From: Gemmatimonadaceae bacterium
GTDB lineage: Bacteria > Gemmatimonadota > Gemmatimonadetes > Gemmatimonadales > Gemmatimonadaceae
DNA length: 64,000 bases
Reading direction: 5' to 3'
Assembly: GCA_020852815.1 (NCBI GenBank)
Contig: JADZAN010000019.1
Span: 62,001-126,000, forward strand
The notes beneath the pieces are model-generated. The model saw only the letters and a list, made by a program, of their open reading frames with translations. It searched no databases and was not told where the DNA came from. Both the position numbers and the translations under genes were made by a program. Shown in pieces: positions 6,733 to 17,872 of this stretch (position 1 is its first letter; each line of letters opens with the position of its first letter).

Positions 6733-8622
6733 ATGAGCGACGCCCACTCCAAAGAGCGCATCCCCACCATCGTCGTCGACGAACACGAGGACATCGCCCG
6801 TGTCGTCGCGGCCCGCATGGCCACCCTCATCCGCGAACGCGCGGCCGCCGGACGCCCCCTGGTGCTCGGCCTCGCCACCGGCTCCACCCCCATCGGCGTC
6901 TATCGGGAACTCATCCGCATGCACCGCGACGAGGGGCTCTCGTTTCGTCACGTGGTGACGTTCAACCTGGACGAGTACTATCCGATGGCGCCGGACAGCG
7001 TGCACTCCTACCACCGCTTCATGTGGGAGAACCTGTTCTCGCAGATCGACATCGTGCGCGAGAACGTGCACATCCCGCGCGGCGACGTTCCCCGCGACGA
7101 GGTCGACGCGCACGTGCGCGCCTACGAGGCGGCGATCCGTGCCGCCGGCGGGATCGACTTTCAGATCCTCGGCATCGGCAAGACGGGGCACATCGGCTTC
7201 AACGAGCCGGGGTCGGGCGCCGAGAGTCGCACGCGGCTCGTGACGTTGGACATGATCACGCGCCGCGATGCGGCGGCGGACTTCTTTGGCGAGGACAACG
7301 TCCCGCGCGAAGCGCTCACGATGGGCGTGGCGTCGATCCTCGACGCGCGCGAAATCGCCATCCTCGCCACGGGCGAGCACAAGTCGGCGATCGTGCGCCG
7401 CGCAGTGGAAGGCGCCATCGCGACCGATGTCGCGGCGACGTTCCTGCAGCGCCACCCGGCCACCACGTTCTACATCGATCGTGCCGCCGCCGCCGACCTT
7501 ACGCGCATTTCCACCCCGTGGCTGCTGGACGAGGTCACGTGGAGCGAGGAGCTGACGATTCGCGCCGTGGTCTGGCTCTCGCTCACGGAGCGGAAGGCGA
7601 TCCTCAAGCTCACGCAGCGCGACTACGCCGAGCATCACCTGTCGTCGCTGGTGGCGCGGTTCGGGAGCGCGGGGGAGGTGAACGGTCACGTCTTCAACGC
7701 GTTAGGCGCGAAGATCCGCGGGCGGTCCAAGCTTCCGGTGAAAAAGCGGATCCTCTGCTTCTCGCCGCACCCCGACGACGACGTGATCTCGATGGGCGGG
7801 ATCCTGCGCAAGCTGGTGCTCAACGAGAACGACATCACCGTGGCGTACATGACGAGCGGGAACATCGCCGTCTTCGACCATGACGTGCGCCGCTACGTCG
7901 ATTTCCTGGCGCGCCTGGCCAACGATCGACAGCTGGACGTGGAGGCCATCGAGGCGATGCGCGACCGCGTGTACGGCTTCCTTGCCGCCAAGCATCCGGG
8001 CGACGTGGACACGGCCGAGGTGCAGGACATCAAGCGCATCATTCGCGAATCGGAAGCGATCTCGGGGATCGAGACGATGGGGCTCGACGCCACGGCGGCG
8101 CGCTTCCTCAACCTCCCCTTCTACCAGACGGGGAAGGTGCGCAAGGACCCGATTGGCCCGGCCGACGTGGCGATCGTGAAGGCGATCCTCCTCGAGAAGC
8201 AGCCGGACATCATCTACGTGGCGGGCGACCTGTCGGACCCGCACGGGACGCACCGGATGTGCAAGGAGGCCATCGAGGGAGCGCTCGCGCAGTTGGCAGA
8301 AGACGAGAGGACGAGAAGACGAGAAGACGAGGGGGCTCCACCTTCCTCGTTGCTGCCTGAGGTTTGGCTGTATCGGGGGGCGTGGCAGGAGTGGCCGATC
8401 ACGGAGGCGACGTACCTCGTGCCCATCTCGCAGGACGAGCTCAAGCTCAAGATCCAGGCGATCTTCAAGCACCAGTCGCAGAAGGACTCGGCGCCCTTTC
8501 CCGGGCAGGACGATCGCGAGTTCTGGCAGCGCGTCGAGGCGCGCAACAAGGACACGGCCGCGCTCCTGGACCAGCTCGGCCTGGCCGAGTACTTCGCGAT
8601 GGAGGCCTATGTCGTCATGTAA
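6733..8622 (+). CDS. nagB: Glucosamine-6-phosphate deaminase fused to a PIG-L/LmbE deacetylase-like domain
   Basis: About 629 residues in two domains. Residues ~40-310 are NagB-like: LGLATGSTPIGVY binds phosphate, FNLDEYY carries the proton-transfer Asp (D80), and GIGKTGHIGFNEPGS carries His153 and Glu158. The Asp of the classical DGH triad is Thr151 here. Residues ~337-620 are a LmbE/PIG-L zinc deacetylase-like domain with SPHPDDDV (from ~346) and DLSDPHGTHR. The combined protein could deacetylate and then deaminate amino sugars, giving fructose 6-phosphate; this reading of the fusion is inference. Residues ~522-534 (Glu/Arg/Asp-rich) are encoded by an AGAAGACG tandem tract inserted in the second domain. 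A symporter gene follows with a perfect Shine-Dalgarno. Confidence 0.93.
   Translation: MSDAHSKERIPTIVVDEHEDIARVVAARMATLIRERAAAGRPLVLGLATGSTPIGVYRELIRMHRDEGLSFRHVVTFNLDEYYPMAPDSVHSYHRFMWENLFSQIDIVRENVHIPRGDVPRDEVDAHVRAYEAAIRAAGGIDFQILGIGKTGHIGFNEPGSGAESRTRLVTLDMITRRDAAADFFGEDNVPREALTMGVASILDAREIAILATGEHKSAIVRRAVEGAIATDVAATFLQRHPATTFYIDRAAAADLTRISTPWLLDEVTWSEELTIRAVVWLSLTERKAILKLTQRDYAEHHLSSLVARFGSAGEVNGHVFNALGAKIRGRSKLPVKKRILCFSPHPDDDVISMGGILRKLVLNENDITVAYMTSGNIAVFDHDVRRYVDFLARLANDRQLDVEAIEAMRDRVYGFLAAKHPGDVDTAEVQDIKRIIRESEAISGIETMGLDATAARFLNLPFYQTGKVRKDPIGPADVAIVKAILLEKQPDIIYVAGDLSDPHGTHRMCKEAIEGALAQLAEDERTRRREDEGAPPSSLLPEVWLYRGAWQEWPITEATYLVPISQDELKLKIQAIFKHQSQKDSAPFPGQDDREFWQRVEARNKDTAALLDQLGLAEYFAMEAYVVM
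8298..8332. repeat. AGAAGACG 8-bp tandem tract inside nagB-lmbE
   Basis: Four and a half tandem 8-bp units (AGAAGACG, one AGAGGACG variant) lie inside the coding sequence. They encode a charged, low-complexity loop in the LmbE-like domain. The same unit recurs at 13277-13312, 44070-44130 and 46235-46274. Confidence 0.9.
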
Positions 8623-8634
8623 GGAGGAGTGCGC

Positions 8635-10170
8635 ATGAGTGCACGGTTCACGGCGCTCGACGCCATCGTCCTCCTTGCCTACCTGGCCGGGACCACCGCG
8701 TTAGGCATGTGGGTGGGACGGCGGCAGAACGACGCGCGCGACTACTTCGTCGCCGATCGCGCGATTCCGTGGTGGGCGGTGATGTTCTCCATCGTTGCCA
8801 CCGAGACCAGCGCCCTCACCTTCATCTCCATCCCGGGGCTGGCCTACACGGGGAACCTGGGCTTCTTGCAGGTGGCGGCCGGGTACATTCTTGGGCGCAT
8901 CGTCGTGGCGTACGCCCTCCTCCCGCGCTACTACCAGGGGGAGCTGGTCACCGCCTACGCGCTGCTGGAGAAGCGCTTTGGAAGTGCCACGCGCCGCCTG
9001 ACGTCCATCGTCTTCATGATCACGCGCGCCATGGCCGACGCCGTGCGCGTCTTCGCCACCGCGATCCCGGTCGCCCTCATCCTGGGCGACCGCGTCCCCA
9101 AGTCGGCGCTCATGCCGTCGGCCATCCTCATCCTCGGCGTCCTCACCATCATCTACACGTACCGCGGCGGGATGAAGGCGGTGGTGTGGACGGAGCTGGT
9201 GCAGGCCGGCGTCTACATCTTTGGCGGCGCGTCGGCCATCGTCCTCCTCGGACAGTCGGTCGAGGGGGGATGGTCGGCGATCCTGGCGCAGGCCGGGGCG
9301 CAGGGCAAGCTCACCGTCCTCGACTGGTACACCGGGATCGATCGCGCGCACACCGTGTTCGCGGGGCTCATTGGCGGGGCGTTCCTGGCCATGGCATCGC
9401 ACGGCGCCGACCAACTCATCGTGCAGCGCCTCCTCTCGTCGCGGTCGCTCAAGGACGCACAACGGGCCATCATCGGGAGCGGGATCGCCGTCTTCTTCCA
9501 GTTCACGCTCTTCCTGTTCATCGGCGTCGGATTGTTTGTCTTCTACGGCGGCAAGCCGTTCGGCGCACCCGACGCCGTCTTCCCCACCTTCATCGTGGAG
9601 CGAATGCCGCCGGGGCTGGTGGGGCTCCTCATAGCCGCGATCGTGGCGGCCACGATGAGCACGCACTCCGGGGCCATCAACTCGCTCGCGGCCGCCACCA
9701 CGCACGACATCTATCTCCCCCTCACGGGGCGCAAGCCTGACGAGGAGCGCACGCTCAAGGCCGGGAAGCTCTTTGCCCTGGGGTGGGGCATCGTCCTCAC
9801 CGGCGGCGCACTCCTCTTCAAGGAGCAGGGGACGCCGGTCGTGGTCGTCGCACTCGGCATTGCGTCGTTCACGTATGGCGGGCTGCTGGGGACCTTCTTC
9901 CTGGGGAACTTCTGGGCGCGCGCCAACCAGCGCGACGCCATCACCGGGCTCGTGCTCGGGATCGCGGCGATGTCGTTCGTGGTCTTCGCGAAGCAGCTGT
10001 CGACCGCCTATCCTTCCCTGGCCGACACGCTCGGTCCGCTCTCGCGCGTCGCGTGGCCCTGGTACGTACTCATCGGAACTTCCATCACCTTCGTCATCGG
10101 CATGCTGTCGTCGCTCACTCATCCTGCCCCGCCTTCGCTCCCCGCCACCTCCACCGCCAAGGGCGCATGA
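8635..10170 (+). CDS. Sodium:solute symporter (SSS family), probably for an amino sugar
   Basis: A 511-residue integral membrane protein with about 13 hydrophobic helices and family features: VADRAIPWWAVMFSIVATET in the sodium-site region and YTYRGGMKAVVWTELVQ in the middle helices. SSS transporters couple sugar, amino-acid or organic-acid uptake to sodium. It starts at the ATG 12 nt after the nagB stop, with AAGGAGG ideally placed. Its stop overlaps the start of a GlcNAc-type kinase gene (ATGA). The operon context makes N-acetylglucosamine or a related muropeptide sugar the likely substrate; the sequence alone does not prove it. Confidence 0.92.
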   Translation: MSARFTALDAIVLLAYLAGTTALGMWVGRRQNDARDYFVADRAIPWWAVMFSIVATETSALTFISIPGLAYTGNLGFLQVAAGYILGRIVVAYALLPRYYQGELVTAYALLEKRFGSATRRLTSIVFMITRAMADAVRVFATAIPVALILGDRVPKSALMPSAILILGVLTIIYTYRGGMKAVVWTELVQAGVYIFGGASAIVLLGQSVEGGWSAILAQAGAQGKLTVLDWYTGIDRAHTVFAGLIGGAFLAMASHGADQLIVQRLLSSRSLKDAQRAIIGSGIAVFFQFTLFLFIGVGLFVFYGGKPFGAPDAVFPTFIVERMPPGLVGLLIAAIVAATMSTHSGAINSLAAATTHDIYLPLTGRKPDEERTLKAGKLFALGWGIVLTGGALLFKEQGTPVVVVALGIASFTYGGLLGTFFLGNFWARANQRDAITGLVLGIAAMSFVVFAKQLSTAYPSLADTLGPLSRVAWPWYVLIGTSITFVIGMLSSLTHPAPPSLPATSTAKGA

Positions 10171-11099
10171 GCGCGATCGTGGTCGGCGTCGACGCCGGCG
10201 GCTCGCGCACGCGCGTGATGGTCGCCGACGAAAGCGGCAAGGAGATCGTGACGGCCGAGGGGGGGCCGAGTGCGGCACGCCCCGGCGAGATCGAACGCGC
10301 CGCCGACACCATTGCGGCGACCATCAGGGACGCGCTGGCCGCCTGCGACATGAGCCACATCGTCCCCAAGGTCCTGTGCGTGGGCGCCGCGGGCGCTGGG
10401 CGCGAACCGGAGCGCGAAGGGCTGTGGCAGGCGCTGATGGGGCGCGACGTGGCAGAGGATATCGTCGTGCATCCCGACGCGATGATTGCCCTGGACGATG
10501 CGTTTGGCGAAGGGGCCGGCCTCATGGTCATCAGCGGAACGGGATCGGTCGGCTTCGGGCGCGGCCCCGCCGGCGCCTTCGCGCGCTGCGGCGGCTGGGG
10601 CCCGGTGTGTGGCGACGAGGGGAGCGGGGCGTGGATCGGTCGCAAGGCGCTGAGCATCGTCACCGCGTCGCACGACGGGCGCGAGCCCGAGACGCAGCTC
10701 GTGGGTGCCGTGCTCACCGCGGCGGAAGTGAACGAGGTTGCCGACCTCGTCGCCTGGGGAGCGCAGGCCACGCCGGCGACGCTGGCGACGCTGGCCCCGG
10801 TGGTCCTGAGCGTAGCCCAGGGGGGCGACCTGCGCGCCAACTCGCTGGTGACCATCGCGGTGGAGGAACTCGTCCTGCACGCCCGCACCCTCGCCCGGCA
10901 GCTCTTTGGCGACGAGCGCGCGGCCGTCCCGTTGGCGCTGGGTGGTGGGCTCCTGGCCAAGGGGTCGCTCCTGCGCAAGCGCATGGTGAGTCGGCTCAAG
11001 ACGGCGGTTCCCGGAGCCCAGCTCCGTGAGGAAGACGTGGTCCCGGTGCGCGGTGCCGTTCGCGGTGCACTGCGCCTGCTGGGCGCCGAAACCCCGTAG
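10167..11099 (+). CDS. N-acetylglucosamine-type kinase (BadF/BadG/BcrA ATPase family)
   Basis: A 310-residue ASKHA-fold kinase. Phosphate-1 motif VVGVDAGGSRTRVMVAD starts at residue 4. The phosphate-2/adenosine region is MVISGTGSVGFGR, followed by GGWGPVCGDEGSGAWIGRKAL, characteristic of eukaryotic-type GlcNAc kinases and bacterial MurK/NagK-like enzymes. The C-terminal adenosine motif is PLALGGGLLAKGS. The start overlaps the symporter stop by 4 nt, so the two are coupled. In the operon it would phosphorylate the imported amino sugar before deacetylation and deamination by the NagB-LmbE fusion. Substrate is inferred from context. Confidence 0.88.
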   Translation: MSAIVVGVDAGGSRTRVMVADESGKEIVTAEGGPSAARPGEIERAADTIAATIRDALAACDMSHIVPKVLCVGAAGAGREPEREGLWQALMGRDVAEDIVVHPDAMIALDDAFGEGAGLMVISGTGSVGFGRGPAGAFARCGGWGPVCGDEGSGAWIGRKALSIVTASHDGREPETQLVGAVLTAAEVNEVADLVAWGAQATPATLATLAPVVLSVAQGGDLRANSLVTIAVEELVLHARTLARQLFGDERAAVPLALGGGLLAKGSLLRKRMVSRLKTAVPGAQLREEDVVPVRGAVRGALRLLGAETP

Positions 11100-11205
11100 G
11101 CTTTCCGTCGCCCCCGTCGATCGCCAGACGGCGGTCGTGGGCGCGGGTCGCCACGTTGGCGGCCCGCGCCTTGCACTTCCCCCTGCGACCCCCTCTCCCT
11201 CCGTC

Positions 11206-11868
11206 ATGGACCTGATCCACACCTTCATCGACTACGTCCTGCACCTGGACCAGCACCTCACCGCACTCGTGGCGTGGGCGGGGGTGTGGACCTACGTAGT
11301 GCTGGCGCTGATCATCTTCGCCGAGACCGGGCTGGTTGTGACGCCGTTCCTGCCCGGCGATTCGCTCCTCTTTGCGGTGGGGGCGCTCGCCGCCGCGACC
11401 GGGACGCTCAGCGTCACGCTGATGTTCATCCTGCTCGCCGTCTGCGCGATTGTCGGCGACGCGGTGAACTACTGGCTGGGGAGCAAGTTCGGCGCGCAGG
11501 CCGCGGCGGGGAAACTCCCGCTCGTAAAGGCCGCGCACATCCAGCGCACGCACGAGTTCTACGAGCGGCACGGCGGGAAGACGATCATCCTGGCGCGCTT
11601 CATCCCCATCATCCGCACCTTTGCCCCGTTTGTCGCCGGCGCGGGCTCGATGTCGTACCAGCGCTTTGCGCTTTACAACGTCGCCGGAGGGACGGCGTGG
11701 GTGGGCATCATGCTGTTCGCGGGATACTTCTTCGGCAACATCCCGGTGGTGAAGAGCAACTTCTCGCTGGTGGTGCTGGGAATCATCATCGTCTCGATCA
11801 TCCCCGGTGTGGTGGCGGTGTGGCAGGAGCGGCAGCGGATCGTGGCGGAGAGGAGCCGTCGTCCATAG
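11206..11868 (+). CDS. DedA-family membrane protein
   Basis: A 220-residue protein with four to five hydrophobic helices and the DedA signatures FLPGDSLLF (residues ~48-56) and RFIPIIRTFAPFVAGAGSM (~140-158), which holds the conserved arginines of the family. DedA proteins are proton-coupled membrane transporters or lipid scramblases needed for envelope integrity; the exact substrate here is unknown. An upstream in-frame extension overlaps the kinase gene and lacks membrane character, so I start at the ATG 11206. A hairpin separates it from the convergent symporter gene. Confidence 0.92.
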   Translation: MDLIHTFIDYVLHLDQHLTALVAWAGVWTYVVLALIIFAETGLVVTPFLPGDSLLFAVGALAAATGTLSVTLMFILLAVCAIVGDAVNYWLGSKFGAQAAAGKLPLVKAAHIQRTHEFYERHGGKTIILARFIPIIRTFAPFVAGAGSMSYQRFALYNVAGGTAWVGIMLFAGYFFGNIPVVKSNFSLVVLGIIIVSIIPGVVAVWQERQRIVAERSRRP

Positions 11869-11927
11869 AGTCGATGCAGACCGGAGAATCGACGAGCGCC
11901 ACGCGTTGCCCCTCCCGAACGCACGTC

Positions 11928-11954
11928 GGGCGCCGATCCCATGGACCGGCGCCC
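11928..11954. terminator. Bidirectional hairpin between convergent dedA and symporter genes
   Basis: A perfect 8-bp stem GGGCGCCG / CGGCGCCC with an 11-nt loop lies midway between two convergent genes (stops at 11868 and 11983). No clear T-tract is present on either side, so termination would rest on the stem alone. Confidence 0.45.
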
Positions 11955-11982
11955 GCTGTGCACCTGACGGCTGCGTCGCTCG

Positions 11983-13272
11983 CTACGCCGACGGCACGTG
12001 CAACGTATCGCCCTCGATCTTCTCCATCTCGGGGAGCGACTCCTTGCGGAACTCCCCTTCCCAGCGCGCCATCACCGCCGTCGCGAGGCAGTTCCCCACC
12101 AGGTTCACCGACGTGCGCGCCATGTCCATCAGCGCGTCGACGCCAAGGATGACGGCCACGCCCTGCAGCGGGAGGCCAAACGACGACAGCGCCCCCGACA
12201 GGATCACGAGCGATGCACGCGGCACGGCGGCGACTCCCTTGGACGTCAGCATCAGCGTCAGCATCATGATGAGCTGCTGGCTGAGCGGCATGTCGATCCC
12301 CGCCGCCTGCGCCACGAAGATGGAGGCGAGGGCGAGGTAGAGCGTGCTCCCGTCGAGGTTGAACGAATACCCGGTCGGCATCACGAAGGCGACGATGCGG
12401 CGCGGGACGCCGAACTTCTCCATCGCCTGCATCGCTTGCGGGAGTGCCGCCTCGGACGACGCGGTGGAGAAGGCGATCAGCGCCGGCTCGCGCACCGTCT
12501 GCAGGAACTGCTTGAGCGGGATGCGGAAGATGAGGATGATGGGGATGAGGACGATGAGGATGAAGACGATCAGCGCCCCATACAGCGTGAGCACGAGGAT
12601 GCCAAGGTTCTTGAGCACGCCGAGCCCGCTGTTGGCGACCGTGACGGCGATGGCGGCCCCGATGCCGAAGGGCGCGAAGGCCATCACGATCCCCACGAAC
12701 TTGAACATCACCTCGGACAACGACTCGAGGACGCTCAGCATGATCTTCTTCGGCTCGCCCTTGACCCGGGCCAGCGCCACGGCAAAGAGGATGGAGAAGA
12801 AGACCACCTGCAGCACCTCGTTGGTCGCCGCCGCCTCGAAGAAGCTCTGGGGGACGGTGTGCTCCAGCACGCCGCCTAACGTGACCTTCTTCGACGCGAA
12901 CTGCTCGCCCATCTCCGCCGACGCCCCTTCGAGCGTGATCCCCTGCCCCGGCTTGACCCAGTTGACCGCGATGAGCCCCACGGCGAGTGCCAGCGTGGTC
13001 ACGACCTCGAAGTAGATGATCGAACGCAGCGCCAGTCGCCCGACCTTCTTCATGTCGTCGCCGTGCCCGGCAATCCCGATCACCAGCGTGCTGAAAAGGA
13101 GCGGGACGATCAGCGACTTGATCATCCGCAGGAAGATGTTGGAGATCGGCTTGAGTTCCTTGCCGATATCCGGGAGGAATGTCCCCACGACGATCCCGAT
13201 CACCATCGAGATCATGATCCAGTGCGTGAGGGTCAGCCCTTTCTTGGGGGCGGCGGCCGGCGTCGTTGCCAT
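11983..13272 (-). CDS. gltP: Dicarboxylate/glutamate:cation symporter (DAACS family)
   Basis: A 429-residue transporter of the GltPh/DctA fold that imports glutamate, aspartate or C4-dicarboxylates with protons or sodium. About eight hydrophobic helices plus two re-entrant hairpins are present. Hairpin 1 carries a serine-rich stretch (IAFSTASSEAALP). The family motif TGYSFNLDGSTLYLALAS includes the conserved N-x3-D-like site, and VNLVGNCLATAV corresponds to helix 8 with the substrate-binding Asp/Asn/Thr region. Gene symbol is by family only; glutamate versus dicarboxylate cannot be separated by eye. The leader upstream of the start contains an AGAAGACG repeat tract. Confidence 0.93.
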   Translation of the reverse strand: MATTPAAAPKKGLTLTHWIMISMVIGIVVGTFLPDIGKELKPISNIFLRMIKSLIVPLLFSTLVIGIAGHGDDMKKVGRLALRSIIYFEVVTTLALAVGLIAVNWVKPGQGITLEGASAEMGEQFASKKVTLGGVLEHTVPQSFFEAAATNEVLQVVFFSILFAVALARVKGEPKKIMLSVLESLSEVMFKFVGIVMAFAPFGIGAAIAVTVANSGLGVLKNLGILVLTLYGALIVFILIVLIPIILIFRIPLKQFLQTVREPALIAFSTASSEAALPQAMQAMEKFGVPRRIVAFVMPTGYSFNLDGSTLYLALASIFVAQAAGIDMPLSQQLIMMLTLMLTSKGVAAVPRASLVILSGALSSFGLPLQGVAVILGVDALMDMARTSVNLVGNCLATAVMARWEGEFRKESLPEMEKIEGDTLHVPSA

Positions 13273-13276
13273 CGGG

Positions 13277-13312
13277 GAGAAGACGAGAAGACGAGAGGAC
13301 GAGAAGACGAGG
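13277..13312. repeat. AGAAGACG 8-bp tandem tract in the gltP leader
   Basis: Four 8-bp units (one AGAGGACG) sit 5 bp upstream of the gltP start. They read as CGTCTTCT on the gltP sense strand. It matches the tract inside nagB-lmbE and those around the act operon. Confidence 0.9.
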
Positions 13313-13411
13313 GATTGCGCCTGCAGCCTCGTCCCTGACTGGGGGGAGCTACTTCGTCTTACGTGCGAGGGGTGCGGGACTGCTGGAAACAGGGCGGCGT
13401 GTGCGCGACCA

Positions 13412-14998
13412 TCAGTGACCGCCGCCTGACACCGGCTCGATGTGCGGGCGCTTGCCGGTCCGCAGGACCGAGTGCCGGTAGCCGTACAGGAAGTAGAACA
13501 CCAGGCCGACCGCGAGCCAGATCCCGAAGCGGATCCACGTCACCAACGGCAGCTGCACCATGAGGTAGAAGCAGGCGCCGATGGAGATGAGCGGGGTGAA
13601 CGGGACGCCGGGGACGCGGAAGGGGCGCGGGCGATCGGGGTCGGACTTGCGCAGGAAGATCACCCCCGCCGAGACGAGCACGAAGGCAAAGAGCGTCCCG
13701 ATGTTCGTGAGGTCGACGACCTCGGCGATGTTCGCGAACGCGGCGAAGGTCGCCACGAACGTCCCCGTCAGGATCGTCCCCACGTAGGGGGTGCGGAACT
13801 TCGGGTGCACCTTGGCCATCACCGGCGGGAGCAGGCCGTCGCGCGCCATGGAGTAGAAGATGCGTGGCTGCCCCAACTGGAACACCAGCAGGACGCTCCC
13901 CATCGCGATCACCGCGCCTAACGCGATGATGAAGCGCGAGAAGGTGAGCAGCGCCGGCGGACCGTCGGCATACTGGAGTGCGGTGATCATCGGCTCTGGC
14001 GTCCCGAGTTGCTTCCACGGCGCCATCCCGGTCATCACGATCGACAGCAGGACGTACAGCACGGTGCAGATCACCAGCGACATGATGATGCCGAAGGGCA
14101 TGTCCTTCGCCGGGTTCTTCGCCTCCTCGGCGGCCGTCGACACCGCATCGAAGCCGATATAGGAGAAGAAGATGATCGCCGCGGCGGCGCTGATCCCCTT
14201 GAAGCCGTTGGGGGCAAAGCCGCCCAGTGCGGGGTTGTTCCAGTTGTCCGGCTTGATGAGGAAGGCGCCGACGGCGAGGAAGAAGACGATGATCCCGATC
14301 TTGAGGACGACCATCGCGTTGTTCGTGTTGGCCGACTCCTTGATACCGATTACGAGGATGGTCGTGATGGTGAAGACGGCCAGCGCCGCCGGGAGGTTCA
14401 TGATCACCGGGAGGCCGAACAGGTGCGGCGCCTCGCTCCACGCCGAGGCGAGGTACTGCAGCGACGGGTCGACCGCCCCGCCAGCTGCAGCGCCCAGCGC
14501 CGTGAAGGCGTCGTGTGCCGTGCGGTAGTCGGTGGCCAGCCACGCCGGGAGGTGCAACCCGAAGTGGGAGATCAGCTCGCGAAAGTGCCCCGACCAGCCA
14601 ATCGCCACGCCGATGTTCCCCACCGCATACTCCACGATGAGGTCCCACCCGATGATCCAGGCCACGAACTCGCCAATGGCCGCATAGGCGTACGTATACG
14701 CCGACCCGGCAATAGGGACCATCGAGGCAAACTCGGCGTAGCATAACGCGGCGAAGCCGCAGGCCACCGCCGTGAGGAGGAACGAGAAGACGATGGCCGG
14801 CCCCGCGCCGGGACGCGCCGCGTCGCCGACGATCGCCGTCCCGGTGGTGGCGAAGATACCGGCGCCAATCGTGGCCCCGACGCCGAGCGCCGTCAGGTGC
14901 CACCGGGTGAGGTGGCGCTTGAGCCCACCGCCCAGCGAGGACTCGGCCTCGCAGTCGGCAACGGATTTCCTGGCGAAGATGGACGTGTTGGTCGACAT
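13412..14998 (-). CDS. Cationic amino-acid permease (APC superfamily, CAT/YfnA type)
   Basis: A 528-residue protein with 12 or more hydrophobic helices. The helix-1 substrate loop reads GVGATIGAGIFATTGTA, and the Glu/Gly-containing GSAYTYAYAAIGEFVAWIIG is typical of CAT-type permeases such as Bacillus YfnA. These import amino acids by proton coupling or exchange. The N-terminal SSLGGGLKRHLTRWHL is also characteristic of this subfamily. I take the ATG at 14998, with AGGTG just upstream; an 18-residue longer form is possible. It lies between the gltP-like symporter and the membrane pyrophosphatase on the same strand, with a hairpin separating it from the latter. Confidence 0.92.
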   Translation of the reverse strand: MSTNTSIFARKSVADCEAESSLGGGLKRHLTRWHLTALGVGATIGAGIFATTGTAIVGDAARPGAGPAIVFSFLLTAVACGFAALCYAEFASMVPIAGSAYTYAYAAIGEFVAWIIGWDLIVEYAVGNIGVAIGWSGHFRELISHFGLHLPAWLATDYRTAHDAFTALGAAAGGAVDPSLQYLASAWSEAPHLFGLPVIMNLPAALAVFTITTILVIGIKESANTNNAMVVLKIGIIVFFLAVGAFLIKPDNWNNPALGGFAPNGFKGISAAAAIIFFSYIGFDAVSTAAEEAKNPAKDMPFGIIMSLVICTVLYVLLSIVMTGMAPWKQLGTPEPMITALQYADGPPALLTFSRFIIALGAVIAMGSVLLVFQLGQPRIFYSMARDGLLPPVMAKVHPKFRTPYVGTILTGTFVATFAAFANIAEVVDLTNIGTLFAFVLVSAGVIFLRKSDPDRPRPFRVPGVPFTPLISIGACFYLMVQLPLVTWIRFGIWLAVGLVFYFLYGYRHSVLRTGKRPHIEPVSGGGH

Positions 14999-15030
14999 CA
15001 CCTGCGGTCGCGATAGGGACGGAAAGCCGA

Positions 15031-15070
15031 CCGCGGGGCTTCGGAGGTGCAACGCCCCGAAACCCCGCGG
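15031..15070 (-). terminator. Hairpin downstream of hppA
   Basis: A long imperfect stem (CCGCGGGG with inner TTCGG pairing to CCGAA and CCCCGCGG) starts 13 bp past the hppA stop. On the minus strand it is followed by CGGCTTTCC. It probably ends the pyrophosphatase transcript. Confidence 0.5.
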
Positions 15071-15082
15071 TGGAGAACGAAC

Positions 15083-17656
<2,574 letters not shown>

Positions 17657-17807
17657 GCCGTGCTCTCCATGAAAGTTCGGGGTCTCCGCCAGGATCCCTT
17701 CCGGGTCACCCTCGGCGGCGCCCGGTGTTTCGTTGCTGCGAACCAGGTGCAACACTTCGCGTACTTCACCAGCAACCTGCAACTGCTCTCGTCAGGCAAT
17801 CTCGCCA

Positions 17808-17872
17808 GGCGCTCGCTTCGGACGCTCACGTCAGACGCTCACGTCAGACGCTCACGTCAGGCGCTCACGCCG
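17808..17872. repeat. 13-bp tandem repeat between permease and hppA
   Basis: Three perfect copies of GACGCTCACGTCA (17821-17859) are flanked by one diverged copy on each side. The last copy contains the stop codon of the downstream permease gene (17865-17867). Each unit has a short internal inverted repeat (GACG/CGTC). Confidence 0.9.
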
